From Saprospirales bacterium (GTDB lineage: Bacteria; Bacteroidota; Bacteroidia; Chitinophagales; JADIYW01): a stretch of DNA of 41,720 bases. Of the stretch, positions 9,200 to 18,046 are shown piece after piece. Each line of letters starts with the position of its first letter. Positions within the stretch are counted from its first letter, which is position 1. Both the position numbers and the translations under genes were made by a program. Under the pieces are notes generated by a model. The model searched no databases, was not told the origin of the DNA, and was given only the letters and a program-made list of their open reading frames with translations. The DNA is taken from assembly GCA_016711605.1 (NCBI GenBank), contig JADJSS010000022.1, positions 1 through 41,720 on the forward strand. Reading direction: 5' to 3'.

Positions 9200-10504
9200 C
9201 TATCTAACTTTTAAGGTTACGAATGTGATGATTGCTAACAATACACTTACAATAATAAAACGTGTTACAATTTTTGATTCGTGATAACCGAGTTTCTGAT
9301 AATGATGATGCAATGGCGACATTTTCAATAACCTTCTGCCTTCGCCATACTTTCGTTTAGTGTATTTAAAATATCCAACTTGAATAACTACTGATAAATT
9401 TTCTGCAAAAAATATTCCGCATAAAACTGGAATCAACAATTCTTTTCTTACAATTAAAGCTACTGTTGCGATAACGCCACCCAACATTAAACTGCCTGTG
9501 TCGCCCATAAATACGGTAGCTGGAAAGGCATTGTACCACATAAAACCTATACATGCACCAACGATTGATGCACATACAATTACCACTTCTGCAGAGTCAG
9601 GAATGTATAATACATTTAAGTAATCAGCTAATTTTATATTACCACTTACATACGCAAAAACAGCTAATGTCATCATCACTACAATAGAAACGCCTGAAGC
9701 CAAACCATCAATACCATCTGTTAGATTTGCTGCGTTTGAGACTGCTGCAATTATAAAAATCACAAATGGAATAAAAATGATCCAACCCCATTTTTGATAA
9801 TTTTTTGTGAATGGTTTTAGCAAATAAGTATAGTCTAATAAATTATCTTTTATAAAAGGCAGATTTGTTTTTAGTGCTTTTGTTTGATGCGATAAATATT
9901 CATCACCAACGCGAGTACCAATGTTTTCGTACATTACAGAAGCAGTTGGCACTACTTCTTCTGGATTATTCCAGTCAATTTTATTGTCTTTATCTACCTT
10001 ATAAATGAATACATTATTGAAATCTCTGCATTTTACATCTGGATGAAAATACAAGGTACAACCCACTATCAAACCTAAAACTACTTGAGATAATATTTTA
10101 AATTTACCACGCAAACCTTCTTTATCTTTTTTAAACACTTTAATGTAATCATCAATAAAACCTATAGAACCCATCCAAAGTGTAGAAACTAACAATAGAA
10201 TTACATACACATTATTTAATCTTGCAAACAACAACGTCGGAATAACAATTGCTGCGATAATGATAACGCCACCCATTGTTGGTGTACCCTTTTTTTGCAC
10301 TTGTCCTTCTAAACCTAAATCGCGTACACTTTCGCCAATTTGCATTTTTTGTAATCTTCGAATTACACGTTTACCAATTACCACAGAAATAATTAACGAC
10401 AACAAAACTGACATTGCACCACGAAATGTGATAAACTGGAACAAACCACCACCAGGTATGTCTATGTCATGTTGTTCTAAGAATTTAAATAAGTGATATA
10501 GCAT
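9200..10504 (-). CDS. mraY: Phospho-MurNAc-pentapeptide transferase MraY
   Basis: MraY joins phospho-MurNAc-pentapeptide to undecaprenyl phosphate, making lipid I in the inner membrane. This 434-residue polytopic protein shows GTPTMGGVIII at about residues 73-83, AANLTDGIDGLASG with the catalytic aspartates, FMGDTGSLMLGG, and near the end LLKMSPLHHHYQ, which is the diagnostic MraY histidine motif. It is longer than the 360-residue enterobacterial protein because of an insertion at about residues 155-225 (DVKCRDFNNVFIYKVDKDNK and onward), as is common in Bacteroidota. It lies 43 bases after murE. Confidence 0.97.
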   Translation of the reverse strand: MLYHLFKFLEQHDIDIPGGGLFQFITFRGAMSVLLSLIISVVIGKRVIRRLQKMQIGESVRDLGLEGQVQKKGTPTMGGVIIIAAIVIPTLLFARLNNVYVILLLVSTLWMGSIGFIDDYIKVFKKDKEGLRGKFKILSQVVLGLIVGCTLYFHPDVKCRDFNNVFIYKVDKDNKIDWNNPEEVVPTASVMYENIGTRVGDEYLSHQTKALKTNLPFIKDNLLDYTYLLKPFTKNYQKWGWIIFIPFVIFIIAAVSNAANLTDGIDGLASGVSIVVMMTLAVFAYVSGNIKLADYLNVLYIPDSAEVVIVCASIVGACIGFMWYNAFPATVFMGDTGSLMLGGVIATVALIVRKELLIPVLCGIFFAENLSVVIQVGYFKYTKRKYGEGRRLLKMSPLHHHYQKLGYHESKIVTRFIIVSVLLAIITFVTLKVR

Positions 10505-10547
10505 AATTAATTGTTGAATTGTATAATTAAAGAATTATAGAATTATT

Positions 10548-12014
10548 TTATTTCGTTAAATCATTAAACGTATGTTGCAATATTGCTTTGTCATCAAATG
10601 GAAATTTCACTCCTTTTATTTCCTGATATTTTTCGTGTCCTTTGCCAGCTAATAAAATAATATCTTTTGCTTGTGCTAAATTCACTGCTACTTTTATCGC
10701 TTCTTTTCTATCAGTAATTGTCATCACTTTATTGTAGTTGTGCGCAGGCACACCAGCTTGCATTTGTTTTAAAATATCATCAGGATTTTCATCGCGTGGA
10801 TTATCAGAAGTCAAAATAACTTTGGTTGACAATTCGCTTGCGATATGCGCCATATCAGGGCGTTTGGCTGCATCGCGGTTGCCTCCACAGCCAACAACCG
10901 TAATTACATTTTCGTTTCCTGTACGAATTTCATTGATAGTATCTAACACATTTTTTAATGCATCTGGTGTGTGTGAATAATCAACGATTCCGATAATTTT
11001 TTGAATTGGAGAAATTTGATAATCAAATCTGCCTTCGGCACCTTTTAGAATAGAAATCGCAGCCAGCGCTTCTTGCTTATCCATTTCTAACAAAACACAG
11101 ATTGCATAAATGGTTAGTAAATTATAAGCGTTGAATCTGCCAATCATTTGTGTATGCACATCAATATTATCAGTTTGTATGACTAATCCAGAAAATGCAT
11201 TTTCTAAAATCTTAAAACGAAAATCTGCTAATGTTTTAATTGCATACGTATATTTTTTTGCAATAGTATTTTGCAACATCACATCACCACGTTTATCATC
11301 AACGTTTGTTAAAGCAAAAGCATCACTACTTAAATTATCAAAGAATTTTTTCTTTGCGTAGATATATTCTTGAAACGTTTTGTGATAATCTAAATGATCG
11401 TGCGAAATATTAGTAAACGCTGCACCTTTGAACTTCAAGCCAGCAATTCTATCTTGATCAATTGCATGCGAACTCACTTCCATAAATGCGTAATTGCAGT
11501 TAGCGTCCACCATTTGTTTTAGCAATGCGTTTAACTCAACTGGATTTGGTGTTGTGTGCGTTGATGGAATTATTTCATCATTTATTTTATTTTCAATAGT
11601 TGAAATCAACCCAACATTTTCACCTTTATTTTTATAGAGTTCGTACAACAATGTTGCAACCGTCGTTTTTCCGTTTGTTCCAGTAACGCCAACTAATTTT
11701 AATTTTTGTGATGGATTATCATAAAAATTGCAAGCCATTAATGCACTTGTTTGGCGTGCATCTTTTACTTGAATATAAGTTACGTTTGTAATTTTTTCTG
11801 TTGGAATTTCTTCACATACAATTGCACTTGCACCTTGATCAATTACTTTTGAAATAAAATTATGACCATCCACACTTACACCTTTTATCGCAAAAAACAC
11901 ATCACTATTCATTACTTTTCGTGAATCTAATTGCAATGCATTTATAGAAATATCTATTGAACCAACGATTAGTATTGGCTGAATGTTATTTAATATTTCT
12001 GTTAATTTTTTCAT
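10548..12014 (-). CDS. murE: UDP-MurNAc-tripeptide synthetase MurE (meso-DAP type)
   Basis: MurE adds the third amino acid to UDP-MurNAc-L-Ala-D-Glu. The 488-residue protein has an N-terminal UDP-substrate domain (LQLDSRKVMNSDVFFAIKG), the ATP loop GVTGTNGKTTVATLL at about residues 109-123, EVSSHAIDQDR, the central HDHLDYHKTFQEY, and GRFDYQ. At residues 404-407 it carries DNPR followed by DENPDDI. In this family that motif marks recognition of meso-diaminopimelate and not lysine, so the cell wall should be DAP-type. Length and order are normal. It follows ftsI by 47 bases. Confidence 0.97.
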   Translation of the reverse strand: MKKLTEILNNIQPILIVGSIDISINALQLDSRKVMNSDVFFAIKGVSVDGHNFISKVIDQGASAIVCEEIPTEKITNVTYIQVKDARQTSALMACNFYDNPSQKLKLVGVTGTNGKTTVATLLYELYKNKGENVGLISTIENKINDEIIPSTHTTPNPVELNALLKQMVDANCNYAFMEVSSHAIDQDRIAGLKFKGAAFTNISHDHLDYHKTFQEYIYAKKKFFDNLSSDAFALTNVDDKRGDVMLQNTIAKKYTYAIKTLADFRFKILENAFSGLVIQTDNIDVHTQMIGRFNAYNLLTIYAICVLLEMDKQEALAAISILKGAEGRFDYQISPIQKIIGIVDYSHTPDALKNVLDTINEIRTGNENVITVVGCGGNRDAAKRPDMAHIASELSTKVILTSDNPRDENPDDILKQMQAGVPAHNYNKVMTITDRKEAIKVAVNLAQAKDIILLAGKGHEKYQEIKGVKFPFDDKAILQHTFNDLTK

Positions 12015-12061
12015 TTTTGTCTGAACTATGATTATGGTGATTTATTTGATAGAAATGATTT

Positions 12062-14161
12062 TTAATTTAGATATAATTGAATTAGACTTCCTTTATTTAT
12101 TGGCATTCCAGCTGATATTGATTGATTGATTACTTTTCCTTTTCCTGAGAAAACAACTTTTAATCCAACGTTTTCTAATAAATAAATCGCATCATCCAAT
12201 AACAAACCTTTTACGCTAGGAACTGTTTTTTTATTAAAATCTACCTGACTAATCGTTCTTTTATTTGTACTGTCAGTTTTTAACATTGCAAAATCCCAAT
12301 CTTCTTTTAAATCGAACTTGATATGTAATTTTTTATTGATATTTTTTATTGCATCTGTTGAAGCCATTATTATTGGCATTGGTTGTTCTGCAATTGTAGA
12401 ATCTTTGTTGATAGCTTTATTAGATTTAATGTTTGATGTGATAATTTTATCAGCCATGATTCTAAAAATTGGCGCAGAAACTGCACCACCAGTTGTAAGC
12501 ATTCCTTGTGGACCACCAACTACTACAATGCAAGAATACATTGGATCATCAGCTGGAAAAAAACCTACAAACGATGATAAATTCTTGTTGGTGTAACCGG
12601 TATTTCCGAAACTCATTTTTGCTGTACCTGTTTTTCCTGCAATGCGATAATGCGATGTATAAATTCCACGACCTGTTCCATTTAGATCTTCTACCACGCG
12701 TAACATCAACTCTTTTGCCCATTGTGCAGCTTGTGGTTTGCAAATTTTTACTTTATTTACTTGTGGTTTATAATTGCGAATAACAGTTCCATTGTCTAAT
12801 ACTTGTTGCACTAAATATGGTTTCACACGTGTTCCGCCATTTGCTATTGCATTATAAAAAGCTAAGATTTGTAACGGTGTAAATTTTACTTCATAGCCGT
12901 GTGCCATCCATGCTAATGACATACCACTCCATTTTTCTGGTTTGCGAATCATTGGTGATGCTTCGCCTTTTAAATCAATTTTTGTTGTGCTTGTTAAACC
13001 AAATTGTTCTAACTTATTATAATATTTTTGTTTGTCTTGCGCGTAAAATTTATTGATCCATTTTGCAATTGCTACGTTTGAAGAAATGGCTAAAGCTTTG
13101 CCTGGTGTTAAAAAAGTATATTGTGTATTGTGTCCATCATCCGTTAACGGTTGACCGCCAAAAACTGCGCTTGCATGATTTGTATTGATAGAATCTAAAG
13201 GTGTGATGAAACCATCATCAAACAATGCTAAGTAGCCAGCAGCTTTGAAAACAGAACCTGGTTCGTTGCTTAAACCTAATGCGTAATTATAAATCTCGTC
13301 GTAGTTTTCGTCTTTTGTTTTACCTAAATTTGCAATAGCTTTGATAGCACCAGTTTTCACTTCCATTAAAACTGCACAACCAAATTCAGCTTGATATTCT
13401 GTTAGTTTTTCTTGCAAGGTTGTTTCAGCAATATCTTGTAAACCCAAATCAATAGTTGTGATAATATCGTATCCATTTTTTGGTTCAATTTGTCCAGTTG
13501 ATTTTAATGGAATCCATTCGCCGCCAGCAATTTTTTGTTTTAATAATTTTCCTTCAACACCGCTTAATAATGAATCTGCTGCTTCTTCTAAGCCAATATC
13601 CTGTGCGTTTTCACGAATTAAACCGATAGTTCGTTTTGCTAAAAATCCAAATGGATTTTTTCTTTCTTGATGTGTTTCGACAATCAAACCACCTTTAAAT
13701 TTTCCTTCGCGAAAAAGTGGCCATTGTTTAATTTCTTTTAATAATGTGTAATCAGCTTTATCACACAAAGCGAAATATCGTTTCTTTTGTTTGCGTGCTT
13801 TTATTAATTGTCGTTTATATTCTTCAATAGAATTTTGATTAAAATTTTTCCACATATAATATGCTAACGAATCAACGTTGCTTTTAAAAATTTCATCTTT
13901 CATTGCTTTAGATGCGAAGTCGATATGCAATTCAAAATAAGGAACTGAGGTTGCCAATAATTTGTCGTCAGCTGAATAGATATTTCCACGTTCGGCTGGA
14001 ATATCAAAAACATTTGTAGTTAATGAATCAGCTAATTGTTTCCAATTATGTACTTTGTCATTTTGAATTTGATATACTTTTCCCAACACAGCAATACCAA
14101 ATAAGCAGCAAAATGCGCCGATTAGGTAGATGCGAAATAGTATGTTGGATTTGATATTCAT
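12062..14161 (-). CDS. ftsI: Septal peptidoglycan transpeptidase FtsI (class B PBP with PASTA)
   Basis: FtsI (PBP3-type) cross-links septal peptidoglycan in the periplasm and works with FtsW. The 699-residue chain has a short cytoplasmic tail, one transmembrane helix at about residues 9-28, and a PBP dimerisation domain (AERGNIYSADDKLLATSVP at about 56-74). The transpeptidase domain carries the three active-site motifs: SVFK with catalytic Ser303, SSN at 360-362, and KTG at 510-512. The C-terminus, about residues 635-699 (VPSVKGLLLDDAIYLLENVG), is one PASTA domain, a usual feature of Bacteroidota and Gram-positive FtsI and absent in E. coli. It is 68 bases after the ftsL-like gene. Confidence 0.97.
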   Translation of the reverse strand: MNIKSNILFRIYLIGAFCCLFGIAVLGKVYQIQNDKVHNWKQLADSLTTNVFDIPAERGNIYSADDKLLATSVPYFELHIDFASKAMKDEIFKSNVDSLAYYMWKNFNQNSIEEYKRQLIKARKQKKRYFALCDKADYTLLKEIKQWPLFREGKFKGGLIVETHQERKNPFGFLAKRTIGLIRENAQDIGLEEAADSLLSGVEGKLLKQKIAGGEWIPLKSTGQIEPKNGYDIITTIDLGLQDIAETTLQEKLTEYQAEFGCAVLMEVKTGAIKAIANLGKTKDENYDEIYNYALGLSNEPGSVFKAAGYLALFDDGFITPLDSINTNHASAVFGGQPLTDDGHNTQYTFLTPGKALAISSNVAIAKWINKFYAQDKQKYYNKLEQFGLTSTTKIDLKGEASPMIRKPEKWSGMSLAWMAHGYEVKFTPLQILAFYNAIANGGTRVKPYLVQQVLDNGTVIRNYKPQVNKVKICKPQAAQWAKELMLRVVEDLNGTGRGIYTSHYRIAGKTGTAKMSFGNTGYTNKNLSSFVGFFPADDPMYSCIVVVGGPQGMLTTGGAVSAPIFRIMADKIITSNIKSNKAINKDSTIAEQPMPIIMASTDAIKNINKKLHIKFDLKEDWDFAMLKTDSTNKRTISQVDFNKKTVPSVKGLLLDDAIYLLENVGLKVVFSGKGKVINQSISAGMPINKGSLIQLYLN

Positions 14162-14229
14162 TCTTTAAGTATTGATTAGGCAAGTATTGAGCATGCAGTT
14201 ATTGCCTACTGCCTACTCGATAGTGCCTG

Positions 14230-14646
14230 CTATTTTTCTAACGTTCCTTTTTTAACTTCAATTTTTTTTGGTGCTTCTTGCAATGATTTTAAACCGTATG
14301 GTTCTACAATTTTTTGCAATTCAGATTGTTTACTTTTTTGGTTCATGATTGTTTTTTCTGTCATGTATTCCCAACGCAATTCTTTAATTTTATTTTCTTT
14401 TTCGGTGATGTTTCTATTTAATTTAACAGCTAAGTGTGTATTAAAAATTTCTAAAACGCCGATACCAACTATTGCTACCACGAACAAAAAATTATGCATT
14501 ACTTGTGCATACGAAATCCATTCAGCAATACCGAAAAAACGCAACACTGATTCGATTAATTTTTGAAATCGATTTTGTGTTTTTTCAATGACAACATCAT
14601 CCGTTGTAATTATTTCTTCTTCAATATCTGTTTGTGGTTCGGTCAT
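14230..14646 (-). CDS. ftsL: FtsL-like bitopic cell division protein
   Basis: This 138-residue protein has an acidic cytoplasmic N-terminus (about 45 residues), one transmembrane helix at about residues 48-68 (MHNFLFVVAIVGIGVLEIFN), and a periplasmic heptad-rich segment (about 70-120) ending in KIEVKKGTLEK. That topology, the size and the position between rsmH and ftsI are those of FtsL. FtsL forms a coiled coil with FtsB and helps activate FtsW/FtsI. Sequence similarity to FtsL is never strong, so the call rests on context and topology. The upstream spacer near 14203-14217 holds two copies of GCCTACT and nothing else obvious. Confidence 0.82.
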   Translation of the reverse strand: MTEPQTDIEEEIITTDDVVIEKTQNRFQKLIESVLRFFGIAEWISYAQVMHNFLFVVAIVGIGVLEIFNTHLAVKLNRNITEKENKIKELRWEYMTEKTIMNQKSKQSELQKIVEPYGLKSLQEAPKKIEVKKGTLEK

Positions 14647-14683
14647 TAATAGTTTGGCAGTTGAATGATTTGCTTTTTTTTGG

Positions 14684-15589
14684 TTAATCTATTTTCTCTG
14701 CAATTCTTAATTTTGCACTTCGTGAACGTGGATTTGATTTCAATTCTGCAACACCAGCTTCGATTGGTTTTTTGGTAATTACTTTTAAATGATGTTCAAA
14801 ATTTCCATACAAATCTTTTACTGGTTCGTTTTCAAAATTTCCATGTTTCATAAAATTTTTTGTCAACCGATCTTCTAAAGAATGGTAACTCATGATGACT
14901 AGTCTTCCATTTTTATTTAGAATTTCCATCGATTGTTGCAGAAAATCTTTTATAGCATTTAGTTCATCATTTACTTCAATTCTGATTGCTTGAAAAACCT
15001 GTGCATAATATTTTGCATCAATACCTTTTGCAACTGTTTTACACACGTCCACTAAATCTTTGGTTGTTTCAATTGGATGTATTGTACGTTGTTCCACAAT
15101 TTTTTGTGCTAATGTTTTTGCATTAATCACTTCACCATAAAAACCTAAAATTTGTTGCAGCTGCTCTGCAGTATATTCATTCACTACATTTTTAGCACTG
15201 ACACCTTCTTTTCTATTCATTCTCATATCTAGTTCTGCTTCGAAACGTGTTGCAAAACCGCGCGATGGTTCATCAATCTGGTACGAAGAAATTCCAAAAT
15301 CAGCTAAGATGCCATCAACTTTTGTAACACCATACACTTTCAAAAACTTTTTCAGATGTCGGTAATTTGCCTGAATTAACGTGAAGCGTTTATCATCAAT
15401 TGTATTTCTTTTCGCATCATCATCAACATCAAATGCAAACAATTTTCCATTTCCATCAAGCTGTTCCAAAATCTTCTTGGAATGTCCACCACCACCAAAC
15501 GTAACATCAACATAAATTCCATTTGGTTGAATATTCAAACCGTCGATACATTCGTTGAGCATTACAGGTATATGATATGAAGTGCTCAT
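14684..15589 (-). CDS. rsmH: 16S rRNA (cytosine-1402-N4)-methyltransferase RsmH
   Basis: RsmH (MraW) methylates N4 of C1402 in 16S rRNA using S-adenosylmethionine. The 301 residues start with YHIPVMLNECIDGL, then the SAM-binding stretch YVDVTFGGGGHSKKIL. The chain continues with VDGILADFGISSYQID (the family's LADLGvSS.Q motif), RGFATRFEAELDMRMN and IMSYHSLEDRL. The ending NPRSRSAKLRIAEKI is also typical. It follows mraZ by only 15 bases, the near-universal mraZ-rsmH pair at the head of dcw clusters. Confidence 0.97.
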   Translation of the reverse strand: MSTSYHIPVMLNECIDGLNIQPNGIYVDVTFGGGGHSKKILEQLDGNGKLFAFDVDDDAKRNTIDDKRFTLIQANYRHLKKFLKVYGVTKVDGILADFGISSYQIDEPSRGFATRFEAELDMRMNRKEGVSAKNVVNEYTAEQLQQILGFYGEVINAKTLAQKIVEQRTIHPIETTKDLVDVCKTVAKGIDAKYYAQVFQAIRIEVNDELNAIKDFLQQSMEILNKNGRLVIMSYHSLEDRLTKNFMKHGNFENEPVKDLYGNFEHHLKVITKKPIEAGVAELKSNPRSRSAKLRIAEKID

Positions 15590-15604
15590 CCTTATTTTAA
15601 AGAA

Positions 15605-16060
15605 CTATTTATTCGAGTTTATTTTCGACCAGATTTCGTCAGCCATATCTGCAAAGTTTTCCGGTTCTTTGATATCTGCATGATATGTTTTGCTGTCCCA
15701 AATTTCTATTACATCGTGAAAAGCAGTGATGACAATTTCATCTTTGATATCTACTGCATCCATCAATCTTTTTGAAAGTAAAATTCTGTCGTTGCTATCC
15801 AATTCCACTTGAGTTGCCATTTGGTAGAAGTAGCGCAAAAAATCTCTTTCTTTATTTTGGAAATAGCTGAGTTTGCTCATTTCTTGTGTGATTTGCGTCC
15901 ATTGTTTTTTTGGAAATAAGCGCAAACATTTTCCCATTCCTTTGTTTAAAACATATTGACTGTCTTCGGTTTCGCCAATTTGCTGCAAAAGATTAGTAGG
16001 CAAACGCAATCTGCCTTTGCTATCCACTTTTACTTCATAATTTCCGGTTAAACCAATCAT
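15605..16060 (-). CDS. mraZ: Transcriptional regulator MraZ
   Basis: MraZ is a ring-forming DNA-binding protein that represses or tunes the dcw operon by binding short direct repeats in its own promoter. The 151-residue protein has two SpoVT-AbrB-type half domains. The first contains KVDSKGRLRLPTNLL (about residues 11-25) and the second contains ELDSNDRILLSKRLM (about residues 86-100). Length matches the family. It is the first gene of the operon and is preceded by a candidate operator and promoter at 16,086-16,140, which fits autoregulation. Confidence 0.95.
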   Translation of the reverse strand: MIGLTGNYEVKVDSKGRLRLPTNLLQQIGETEDSQYVLNKGMGKCLRLFPKKQWTQITQEMSKLSYFQNKERDFLRYFYQMATQVELDSNDRILLSKRLMDAVDIKDEIVITAFHDVIEIWDSKTYHADIKEPENFADMADEIWSKINSNK

Positions 16061-16085
16061 TTATCTGTTTTCTATCTATTGAATA

Positions 16086-16140
16086 CAAAAATAGAAGAAA
16101 ATTGACACAAATTCCCACTTTCTACCATATTTTACTACCA
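16086..16140 (-). promoter_or_regulatory. Candidate dcw promoter with MraZ-type operator repeats
   Basis: On the minus strand, reading towards mraZ, pentamers recur every 10 bases: TAGTA (16137-16133), TGGTA (16127-16123), TGGGA (16117-16113) and TGTCA (16107-16103). MraZ of E. coli binds TGGGN repeats separated by five bases, so the period fits and one box is perfect. Directly downstream TATTTTTG (16093-16086) matches the Bacteroidota -7 consensus TAnnTTTG, placing the start of transcription about 20 bases before mraZ. A TTTG near 16111-16108 could be the -33 element, but its spacing is short. Confidence 0.55.
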
Positions 16141-16323
16141 ATATCAATGTTGAAAACTCAAAAAATGTGCATATCTGTGATTTATATGTGAATTAGCTGT
16201 GTAAAAAATCTGTAACTAATTGATTTACATAAACAAAATATAAACAACAGGTTATAAACATCTTTGAAAAATGTAGATAAATTGGTGGTAAATTAAAGGA
16301 GAATTAGAGGAAGAAACCTTGAT

Positions 16324-17772
16324 TTATGGTTGTAATTTCTGCAATAACCATAAATATGGCGAATAGTGTTGGAGATATGGAAATTGATTAATACCAATCT
16401 TTATTTTAAGTGCTTCGAACTGTTTTGATTGCGTTACTGAAAATTTGAAATTTCCATTTCTAAAAATGGCTGTAATCATAAAATTTATAAGTTCGGTTGC
16501 AGGCAAGAAGTCAGCGTCTATCTCGTTTAAAAGTTTAGATCGCATTAAATTATTGATTTCTGAATTAGCTAAATCATATTCATTTTCCATTAAAAAAGCG
16601 AGGCACTGGCATAATCTGAAATATATTTTTTCATGTGGCTGTATGGTGCTATAATCTTGGCTAATTACAAGTTGATGTATTGCTTTTGCATTGTCCATAA
16701 ACAAGTAGCAGCTCAAACTTCTAATACAACATTCTACTTTTAATTTAGCATCAGTAGAAGCTTCATCGTCAAGTAATTGTATGAGTTGTATTGATTTATC
16801 AAATTGTTTAAGTTTGCTACAATTAGTTGCATAATTTAAAATAATTGTTTTGTAATTTTTAAACTGATTTTTAGGAAGAATTTGAATTGCATTTTCGAAA
16901 TAAATGTTTCCTTTTTCAAAATTTCCTAAGATGGAATAACGTGTTCCAATTAAGTGCAAAGCTTTTAATTGTTTGTGAAAATAGCTAGGATTTTTTTGTA
17001 CCAATATAGATGCTAACTCAACTGCATTTTCATACACAGTTATATTTATGTCGTTTGATTTACTATCAATTTTTAAATACGAAATTCCATTTAGAATATT
17101 AAACTTTGCTTCCGTATCATTAAAACTATCTGCTAATAATAATAGATTTGTAATGTCAATTTCTTCAAAAAAAATTCCGTTTATTTGTTTATAATAATAA
17201 TTAAAGATGCATTTTAATAACCATTCATTTGATTGTTGAATTTCTGAAATAGCGAGAGATTGTTTGTTAAAATCTTTTTGAATTTTATCTATTAAATTAA
17301 GTTTTACTTTAAGCAGCATATTATTTCTTACAATAGTGTCTGCAAAATTTTTACTCATTGTATTTTTGTGTTCTGGATATATAGAATTATCGTTTATAAT
17401 GAATAAGTATTGTACTTCTGATTCTTTATCCAATTTTAAATCTGTATAAAGATTAAGTTTTTCTTCTTCATAAAAATGTATATCTTCTTTTATGCGTTTT
17501 AGTAATCTTTGTTGAATTAATGTATCCTCAATAAAATCAGCCAACCTACTTAGGTCAGTTCTAAAAGTTGCATCGAGTTTTGCATTCCATTTTTTCTTAT
17601 AAACACGCAGATAAATTTCGTCTCTAGTTAATTCAATATTACTCAGTTGTTCTATTGCCGTAAAAAGTAAGAGATAAAACCTATTGCTATTTAATTTAAG
17701 TTGTTGTTTTAAATATTCTGTATCTGTAATGGATAAAGCGAGAATTAATCGAGTAAGTCGTAAATCTTTCAT
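16324..17772 (-). CDS. Uncharacterised helical repeat (TPR-like) protein, paralogue of 20,510-21,983
   Basis: I do not recognise a named family. The 482-residue protein has no signal peptide or membrane helix and appears cytosolic. It is nearly all helical. The segment at about residues 265-345 (LHLIGTRYSILGNFEKGNIYF ... NYATNCSKLKQFDKSIQLI) has the size and small/large residue pattern of TPR repeats. The N-terminal domain (YKKKWNAKLDATFRTDLSRLADF) resembles the matching part of the 20,510 gene (FAKPYSEKNDYLWRNEIRLL). Both also share a C-terminal pattern: a Cys-Tyr-Leu-Phe stretch, then SAYFYLN/FLMENEYDLA, and a final YLWL. The two are therefore paralogues. It is transcribed away from the lipoprotein gene at 18,047. 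Function is unknown. Confidence 0.85.
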   Translation of the reverse strand: MKDLRLTRLILALSITDTEYLKQQLKLNSNRFYLLLFTAIEQLSNIELTRDEIYLRVYKKKWNAKLDATFRTDLSRLADFIEDTLIQQRLLKRIKEDIHFYEEEKLNLYTDLKLDKESEVQYLFIINDNSIYPEHKNTMSKNFADTIVRNNMLLKVKLNLIDKIQKDFNKQSLAISEIQQSNEWLLKCIFNYYYKQINGIFFEEIDITNLLLLADSFNDTEAKFNILNGISYLKIDSKSNDINITVYENAVELASILVQKNPSYFHKQLKALHLIGTRYSILGNFEKGNIYFENAIQILPKNQFKNYKTIILNYATNCSKLKQFDKSIQLIQLLDDEASTDAKLKVECCIRSLSCYLFMDNAKAIHQLVISQDYSTIQPHEKIYFRLCQCLAFLMENEYDLANSEINNLMRSKLLNEIDADFLPATELINFMITAIFRNGNFKFSVTQSKQFEALKIKIGINQFPYLQHYSPYLWLLQKLQP

Positions 17773-17813
17773 GAATGTAAAAGCTAATGAAGCAAAATAC
17801 GACTTAATCTAGA

Positions 17814-17897
17814 AATGAGTAAAAATATTAAAGTTTTAGTGTACAATTTTTAAATATCATAAATCAAATACTCATTGAATACGACCGAATACTCATT
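17814..17897. promoter_or_regulatory. TACTCATT motif repeated three times between divergent genes
   Basis: The 274-base divergent spacer holds AATACTCATT at 17867-17876 and again at 17888-17897, exactly 21 bases (two helical turns) apart, and the inverse AATGAGTA at 17814-17821. The two direct copies are separated by GAATACGACCG. Such helical phasing is typical of an operator for a dimeric regulator. No regulator gene is adjacent, so the binding protein is unknown. Confidence 0.4.
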
Positions 17898-18046
17898 ATT
17901 GCAAATTATACATTAAACAAATACAACCGCTACAAGAACTTAATTGACAATAACTTAGGTTGTTTTCCAAGAAGAATAGTGATGCAAAAACACCCAAATT
18001 GAATTGTAATAAATTCATTGTTAAATCAACTTTACAAAAAAAAGAA

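Noticed and set aside
14203..14217. GCCTACT direct repeat between ftsL and ftsI as a regulatory site
   Set aside because: Only two copies, abutting in a 68-base spacer inside the operon; most simply explained by slippage.
1..16060. Long plus-strand reading frames inside the dcw genes
   Set aside because: They are antisense shadows of strongly conserved genes and show no domain pattern of their own.
16141..16300. TGTGNATAA-like 9-mers (TGTGAATTA, TGTGTAAAA, TTATAAACA) in the spacer upstream of mraZ, as a possible replication origin
   Set aside because: None matches the DnaA box better than 7 of 9, such matches are expected by chance in AT-rich DNA, and dnaA, dnaN or other origin genes are not near.
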